From Arthrobacter globiformis (GTDB lineage Bacteria > Actinomycetota > Actinomycetes > Actinomycetales > Micrococcaceae): a stretch of DNA of 64,000 nt. The stretch lies in NCBI RefSeq assembly GCF_003261175.1, contig NZ_QLNP01000007.1, positions 1 through 64,000 of the forward strand. The letters are read 5' to 3'. A model generated the notes under the pieces. The model was not told the origin of the DNA. It worked only from the letters and a program-made list of their open reading frames with translations, and did no database searches. The position numbers were made by a program, and so were the translations under genes. Of this stretch, positions 59,431 through 64,000 are shown in pieces (the stretch's first letter is position 1; each line of letters starts with the position of its first letter).

Positions 59431-60117
59431 CTACGGCCGGGCGGCGAACCGCTCCAGCAGGTCCACGTGGCCGGACACGATCAGCATGTCGCGGGCGGAC
59501 ACCTTGGTCTCAGGCCGGGCGTAGGTGAAGTCTTCGCCCGGGGACTTCACGCCCACGATGGTCACGCCGTACTTGGACCGGACCTTGGACTCGTCCAGGG
59601 TGAAACCGACCGTTTCACGCGGGGGATACATCTTCACGATCGCGAAGTCGTCGTCGAACTCGATAAAGTCCAGCATGCGCCCGGAGACCAGGTGCGCGGC
59701 GCGGACGCCGGCGTCGGCCTCGGGGTAGATAACGTGGTTGGCGCCGATGCGGGTAAGGATCTTGCCGTGGGAGGGCGTGATCGCCTTGACCCACAGGTGC
59801 TCGATGCCGAGGTCCACCAGGTTCACGGTGATGAGCACCGAGGACTCGATGGACGTCCCCACACCCACCACGGCCGAGCTGAACTCCTGTGCGCCCAGCT
59901 GGCGCAGCGCGTCGATGTTGGTGGCGTCCGCCTCCACCACATGGGTCAGAACGGGTGACCATTTCTGGACCAGGGACCTGTCGCGTTCGATGGCCAGCAC
60001 CTCACGGCCCTGCTTGACCAGCTGCTCGGCCGTGGAGGAACCGAAGCGGCCCAGCCCGATCACCAGCACCGGCGCGTTGTGGGCGGGGCGGTTGGGAGCG
60101 CCTGACGAATTAGCCAA
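59431..60117 (-). CDS. trkA: TrkA/Ktr-type potassium channel regulatory subunit
   Basis: 228 residues: an RCK-N domain with APVLVIGLGRFGSSTAEQL and the acidic VLAIERD end of the second strand (nucleotide binding), followed by an RCK-C domain (FTLDESKVRSKYGVTIVGVKS). Gates K+ uptake by the adjacent TrkH protein in response to nucleotides. TTG start at 60117 with GAGAGG at 60130-60125 (7-nt spacer), overlapping the trkH stop by 8 nt, which implies translational coupling. Confidence 0.92.
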   Translation of the reverse strand: MANSSGAPNRPAHNAPVLVIGLGRFGSSTAEQLVKQGREVLAIERDRSLVQKWSPVLTHVVEADATNIDALRQLGAQEFSSAVVGVGTSIESSVLITVNLVDLGIEHLWVKAITPSHGKILTRIGANHVIYPEADAGVRAAHLVSGRMLDFIEFDDDFAIVKMYPPRETVGFTLDESKVRSKYGVTIVGVKSPGEDFTYARPETKVSARDMLIVSGHVDLLERFAARP

Positions 60118-61543
60118 TGATTGGCCTCTCTTCCGGGTAGTGGTACAGCTGGCTGCGCTGGCGCAGGGCCAGGGCAGCGGCAAGCGTGACGGTGCCGACG
60201 CGGCCTGCGAACATCAGGGCCGACAGCACATACACGCCCTCCGGCGGCAGCTCGGCGCTGAGGTTTGTACTGAGGCCGACTGTGGCGAAGGCTGAAATCG
60301 TTTCGAACAGCACCCGGTCCAGGGATGCGCCGCTGATGTGCAGGAGTAGGAAGGCGGACGCGGACACCAGCGTTGCGCCGGCCACGATCACGGAGATGGC
60401 CACGCGCATGGTGCCCTCCGGGATGGTGCGGCCGTAGACCTTGACGTCGGCGTCGCCGCGGGCTTCGGCGATGATGGCCAGGAACATGACGGCGATGGTG
60501 GTGACCTTGATGCCGCCGGCCGTTGAAGCGGAGCCGCCACCGGCAAACATGAGGGCGTCGGTGAGCAGCATGGTGGTGGATTCCATCTGGTTCTGGTCCA
60601 CCAGGTTGAAGCCGCCGGAGCGCGTCATGACGGAGGCGAAGAGCGAGTGCGTGATCTTGTCGCCGAGGCCCATGCCGCCGATGGTCCGGGCGTTGTCCCA
60701 TTCCATGAGCGCCCACAGCACGGTTCCGGCCGCGAGCAGGATGAACGAGACCTGGATGGTGAGCTTCGTGTGGAGGTTCCACTTTTTCCAGTTCAGCCCG
60801 TTTTGCTGCAGCACCATGACGACGGGGAAGCCGAGGCTGCCGAGGAACACTCCAAGCATGAGCGGGATGAGGATCCAGAGGTCTGTTTCGTAGGGGACGA
60901 TGCCATCCGAATGCGGGGTGAATCCGGCGTTATTGAAGGACGAGATCGAGTAGAAGACGCCGTGCCAGACGGACTGCCAGAAAGGCTCGCCGAGGACCAT
61001 GAAGCGCGGGATCAGGGCGATCGCGAGGACGGCCTCGATGACCACTGAGGTGGTGATGACGATCCGCAGCAGCGTACCCACCTCACCCAGCCGGCCCGCG
61101 TTGTTCATGGCCTCCTGGGCGATGAGCTTGCCCCTGACCCCCAGCTTCTTGCTCACCATGAGGGCCAGCAGCGAGGCCAACGTCAGCGTGCCGAGGCCGC
61201 CGACGAAAATGCCGACCAGGATGATCAGCTGGCCGAAGAAGGACCAGTGCACGGCGGTGGACACCACGGTCAGGCCCGTGACACAGACGGCCGAGACGGC
61301 GGTGAAGAGGGACTGGTGGAGCGGCGTGAAGTCACCGGTTGCCGAGGAGGCCGGCAGGGACAGGAGAGCGGTGAAGAGGACGATAACCACCACGAAGGCG
61401 CTCAGGGCAAGACGGGCCGGCGATGTGTTGGCAATGTCATCGATAAAGTCACGGATGCCCGTGAATATCCACAGGCCCTCACGCTCCGGCGGTGCGAGCT
61501 GCCAGCTGGCCGGGCTCTTGGACCTCGACTGGCTTTGGGTCAT
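60110..61543 (-). CDS. trkH: TrkH/KtrB-type potassium transporter subunit
   Basis: 477 residues with four membrane-pore-membrane repeats. Filter-like segments are visible: TAVSAVCVTGLTVV, SISSFNNAGFTPHS, VMTRSGGFNLVD and ISAFATVGLSTNL, each with the conserved Gly. Forms the K+ (or Na+/K+) pathway across the membrane. GAGGAA lies 9 nt upstream of the ATG. First gene of the trkH-trkA operon, divergent from acuC. Confidence 0.94.
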   Translation of the reverse strand: MTQSQSRSKSPASWQLAPPEREGLWIFTGIRDFIDDIANTSPARLALSAFVVVIVLFTALLSLPASSATGDFTPLHQSLFTAVSAVCVTGLTVVSTAVHWSFFGQLIILVGIFVGGLGTLTLASLLALMVSKKLGVRGKLIAQEAMNNAGRLGEVGTLLRIVITTSVVIEAVLAIALIPRFMVLGEPFWQSVWHGVFYSISSFNNAGFTPHSDGIVPYETDLWILIPLMLGVFLGSLGFPVVMVLQQNGLNWKKWNLHTKLTIQVSFILLAAGTVLWALMEWDNARTIGGMGLGDKITHSLFASVMTRSGGFNLVDQNQMESTTMLLTDALMFAGGGSASTAGGIKVTTIAVMFLAIIAEARGDADVKVYGRTIPEGTMRVAISVIVAGATLVSASAFLLLHISGASLDRVLFETISAFATVGLSTNLSAELPPEGVYVLSALMFAGRVGTVTLAAALALRQRSQLYHYPEERPIIG

Positions 61544-61635
61544 GTGCGGCTGTTCCTCGATTGACTCTGCTTCCTCCAGTAGTAAACCACTAAACACCGC
61601 GCCGTGGCCGGGCTTGGGAACAGACGGGGCTCCGG

Positions 61636-61641
61636 TAGCCT
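61636..61641 (+). promoter_or_regulatory. -10 element TAGCCT for leaderless acuC
   Basis: TAGCCT with 7 nt to the ATG at 61649; no ribosome site is present. Confidence 0.55.
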
Positions 61642-61648
61642 GTGAGTG

Positions 61649-62860
61649 ATGACACTCCACCCCGGACTCAGCCTCCCTGCATTGCCGACGACGGTGGTGT
61701 GGGACGCCGCCATGACGGCCTACAACTTCGGCCCGGGCCACCCCATGGCGCCGGAGCGCCTGGACCTGACCGCCCGGCTGGCAGGCAGCCTGGGCCTGCT
61801 GGATCTTGGGCACGTCACCCTGGCTGCCCCGGACGTGGCCGACGACGGCGAGCTCACCACGGTGCACAGCCCCGACTTCGTGGCCGCGGTGCGCCGGGCC
61901 AGCGACAACCCCGCCGCCGCGGACGAGTCCTACGGGCTGGGCACCGAGGACGATCCCGCGTTCGCCGGGATGCACGAGGCCGCGGCACGCCTGGCAGGCG
62001 GCTCCCTCCTCGCGGCGAGCTCGATCCTGGACGGATCGGCGGTCCGGGCCGTGAACTTCGGCGGCGGCCTCCACCACGCATCCCGGGACCGGGCCAGCGG
62101 CTTCTGCGTCTACAACGATGCTGCCCTGGCGGTCCGGAAACTGCTCGACGGCGGCGTGCAGCGGGTGGCATATATCGACGTCGATGCCCACCACGGGGAC
62201 GGGACGCAGAGCATCTTCTGGGACGACTCCCGCGTCCTCACCATCTCGCTGCACGAAACCGGCATGTCCCTGTTTCCCGGCACCGGCTTCGCCAACGAGA
62301 TTGGCGGCCCCGAGGCCCTGGGCAGCGCGGTGAACGTGGCACTGCCTGCGGGAACGGGGGACGCCGGCTGGCTGCGGGCTTTCCACGCCGTGGTCCCGCA
62401 GCTGGTGGGCGCGTTCGCGCCCGAGGTCATCGTCAGCCAGCACGGCTGCGACTCGCACCGGCTTGATCCCCTGACCCATTTGAACGTGAGTGTGGACGGT
62501 CAGCGCGAGGCCGCTACCGCCGTCGCGAGCCTCGCCGCCCGGTACTGCGGAAACCGCTGGATCGCCACCGGCGGCGGCGGATACCACATCACGGGCGTGG
62601 TGCCGCGGACGTGGAGCCACCTGATCGGCATCGCGGCGAACCGTCCGGTGCCGTTGCGGACCCCCGTGCCGGAGGCGTGGCGGAAGTACGTGCAGGAGCG
62701 CTACGGCGTTGACACGCCGGAGAGCATGGGCGACGACGCCGACGTCTGGTGGCGGTCGTGGGAGGTGGGTTTCGATCCCAACGACGACATCGACCGGACC
62801 GTGATGGCCACCCGCAAGGAAGTCTTCCCGCTTTATGGCCTGGACCCCTGGTTCGACTAG
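61649..62860 (+). CDS. acuC: AcuC-like class I/II histone-deacetylase family protein
   Basis: 403 residues. Zinc-hydrolase signatures: NFGGGLHHASRDRASGFCVYND, YIDVDAHHGDGTQ (Asp and His metal ligands), SLHETG, VSQHGCDSHRLDPL (third ligand Asp) and the Gly-rich TGGGGYHI. AcuC proteins deacetylate acetyl-CoA synthetase, so the acs gene at 30650 is a plausible partner although distant. The ATG is set 7 nt after TAGCCT; a GTG lies directly before it. Confidence 0.92.
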   Translation: MTLHPGLSLPALPTTVVWDAAMTAYNFGPGHPMAPERLDLTARLAGSLGLLDLGHVTLAAPDVADDGELTTVHSPDFVAAVRRASDNPAAADESYGLGTEDDPAFAGMHEAAARLAGGSLLAASSILDGSAVRAVNFGGGLHHASRDRASGFCVYNDAALAVRKLLDGGVQRVAYIDVDAHHGDGTQSIFWDDSRVLTISLHETGMSLFPGTGFANEIGGPEALGSAVNVALPAGTGDAGWLRAFHAVVPQLVGAFAPEVIVSQHGCDSHRLDPLTHLNVSVDGQREAATAVASLAARYCGNRWIATGGGGYHITGVVPRTWSHLIGIAANRPVPLRTPVPEAWRKYVQERYGVDTPESMGDDADVWWRSWEVGFDPNDDIDRTVMATRKEVFPLYGLDPWFD

Positions 62861-62922
62861 TTCCGTTTCTTCACGGGCCGGCCACGGGCGAAATAGTAGA
62901 TGCCATTTGGCGTATATGTCGC

Positions 62923-62928
62923 TAGGGT
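62923..62928 (+). promoter_or_regulatory. -10 element TAGGGT for leaderless ArsR-type gene
   Basis: TAGGGT with 7 nt to the ATG at 62936; no ribosome site is present. Confidence 0.55.
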
Positions 62929-62935
62929 GGGTCTC

Positions 62936-63616
62936 ATGGTGACAGACGACGTATTTGCCGTCATTGCGGAGGCAACGCGGCGCGACATTCTCGTGTCCCT
63001 CCAGGCGGGGGACAAAGCAGTGGGGGAGCTGGTCGAGGAGCTCGCCGCCAGCCAGCCCACCATCTCCAAACACCTCAAGGTGCTGCGTGAAGCCGACCTG
63101 GTGAGCATGCGTGCGCAGGGCCAGAAGCGCTACTACGCGCTCAACCGGAAACCGCTGGCGGGCGTGGCCAGTTGGCTGGAGACGTTCGACGTCGGACGTG
63201 CGGCTTCCGCCGCAGCGTCACCGGACGCCGCCCCTCAGGAGGCCGCGGAAGCCCAGGCCGCTGCTGCCCGTGCCGCCGCCCCAGCCGGAACATCGACCGG
63301 AAGCCCGGTGCCTGCCGCGGCCAACCCTGCCGCGGTCAGCCCTGCCGCGGAAGTCCCGGACGCCTTCGCTGCAGCCGCCGCGGCACATGCCGGCAGCACG
63401 GCGGACGACGCGACCCACGCACCCGGGCGGCCGGCGAGCGGCCAGCTGAGTCCCGCCGTCGTGGTTCCCGGCGGACAGGTGCCAAGCGGTCAGATCCCGG
63501 GCAGCGCCGGCCAGGACGACACCGTCCCGCAGCAGATCGGCCGCACCGTGGGCCGCGCCGCGACGAAGGCCGCCGACCTGCTGGCCAACCTGCCCAAGTT
63601 CGGCCGCAAAAAGTAA
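62936..63616 (+). CDS. ArsR-family regulator with long Ala-rich C-terminal tail
   Basis: 226 residues. The N-terminal 85 residues are an ArsR winged helix: VFAVIAEATRRDILVSLQAGDKAVGELVEEL, SQPTISKHLKVLREADLV and RYYALNRKPLAGVASWL. The last 140 residues are mostly Ala, Pro and Gly with a short basic end NLPKFGRKK, unusual for the family. No metal-site cysteines. It may regulate the downstream convergent dehydrogenase or itself; the target is unknown. Confidence 0.85.
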   Translation: MVTDDVFAVIAEATRRDILVSLQAGDKAVGELVEELAASQPTISKHLKVLREADLVSMRAQGQKRYYALNRKPLAGVASWLETFDVGRAASAAASPDAAPQEAAEAQAAAARAAAPAGTSTGSPVPAAANPAAVSPAAEVPDAFAAAAAAHAGSTADDATHAPGRPASGQLSPAVVVPGGQVPSGQIPGSAGQDDTVPQQIGRTVGRAATKAADLLANLPKFGRKK

Positions 63617-63632
63617 CTGCGGCGGGAGCAGG

Positions 63633-64000
63633 CTACTTGCCGAGGATCCGCACGTGGTCCGGGGTCAGCTCGGAAATGCTGCTGACGCCGAGGAGCGCCA
63701 TGGTGCGGGCCATGTCCTTTTCGAGAATCTGCAGGACGCGGTCGACGCCGGCCCGGCCGCCGGCCATGAGCCCGTAGAGGTAGGCGCGGCCGATGAGCGT
63801 GAAGTCGGCCCCGAGGGCCAGCGCGGCGATGATGTCCGCGCCGCTCATGATGCCCGTGTCCAGCATGATCGCGGCGTTGCTGTTGTCCGCCTTGAGCGCC
63901 TGGGAAACTTCCGGAAGCAGGTGGAAGGGGATGGGTGCGCGGTCCAGTTGGCGGCCGCCATGGTTGGACAGCACGATGCCGTCGGCGCCGTGGTCCACCA
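63633..64000 (-). CDS. FMN-dependent alpha-hydroxy-acid dehydrogenase, C-terminal part
   Basis: The reading frame continues beyond the window edge, so only the last 120 or so residues are seen. [19 protein letters not shown] holds the catalytic His and the FMN/substrate Arg; [33 protein letters not shown] is the phosphate-binding part. Family members are lactate dehydrogenase (LldD), lactate 2-monooxygenase and glycolate oxidase; the segment seen cannot decide between them. Convergent with the ArsR-type gene, 16 nt apart. Confidence 0.9.
   Translation of the reverse strand, partial: VDHGADGIVLSNHGGRQLDRAPIPFHLLPEVSQALKADNSNAAIMLDTGIMSGADIIAALALGADFTLIGRAYLYGLMAGGRAGVDRVLQILEKDMARTMALLGVSSISELTPDHVRILGK

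Overview
The window is about 66% GC chromosomal DNA from an actinobacterium of the Arthrobacter/Pseudarthrobacter type (Micrococcaceae). This rests on codon use, many GTG and TTG starts, several apparently leaderless genes, an actinobacterial-type TopA without zinc-finger cysteines, and a conserved actinobacterial gene block. No prophage, insertion sequence, rRNA operon or CRISPR array is visible. One tRNA gene (tRNA-Pro, CGG) is present. Functional names come from reading motifs, not from database searches.

Layout. 1-3063: the 5' part of a membrane-anchored molybdopterin oxidoreductase (minus, cut by the window edge), then purD-purC and a strong terminator. 3080-4769: an XRE-TPR regulator divergent from a small secreted-peptide gene whose product carries three copies of the octapeptide IGNWPDPM. 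This looks like a peptide-pheromone (RRNPP-like) signalling cassette and is the most interesting item. 4827-5334: a two-helix membrane protein and tRNA-Pro. 5418-9109: a heterodimeric ABC exporter. 9204-16569: metallophosphoesterase, PonA-type penicillin-binding protein, DUF4177, RidA, NUDIX, Crp/GlxR and MarP-like protease. 16626-18172: DUF2332 protein and aroQ. 18328-30464: two sugar-uptake regions. The first has a GH36 alpha-galactosidase, a CUT1 importer, an oxidoreductase and a LacI regulator with readable operators. The second is a CUT1 importer with a DeoR regulator. Neither encodes an ATPase.

30650-36528: acs, a large Ala-rich membrane protein, nth, a CoA-type NUDIX hydrolase and a DUF1508 protein. 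36872-38689: a family A DNA polymerase lacking the 5' nuclease domain. 38896-44484: a Tad/Flp pilus locus (ssd, tadA, tadB, tadC, pilin, two TadE-like genes). 44522-53579: MrfA-type helicase, GNAT protein, TrhO, two related lipoproteins, a hypothetical membrane protein, a methyltransferase, a small Cys-containing protein and an ArsR regulator. 53754-63616: topA, an SseB-like protein, ppx, proC, trkA-trkH, acuC and another ArsR regulator. 63633-64000: the 3' part of an FMN-dependent alpha-hydroxy-acid dehydrogenase.

From memory, much of the 9-62 kb gene content (ponA/phosphoesterase, RidA, crp, marP, acs, nth, NUDIX, ssd/tad, helicase, topA) matches the Mycobacterium tuberculosis Rv3646c-Rv3683 neighbourhood. 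The sugar-uptake block at 16.6-30.5 kb then reads as an accessory insertion into a conserved core. Crp/GlxR-like sites in front of both sugar operons and in front of crp suggest that the encoded Crp protein coordinates this region.
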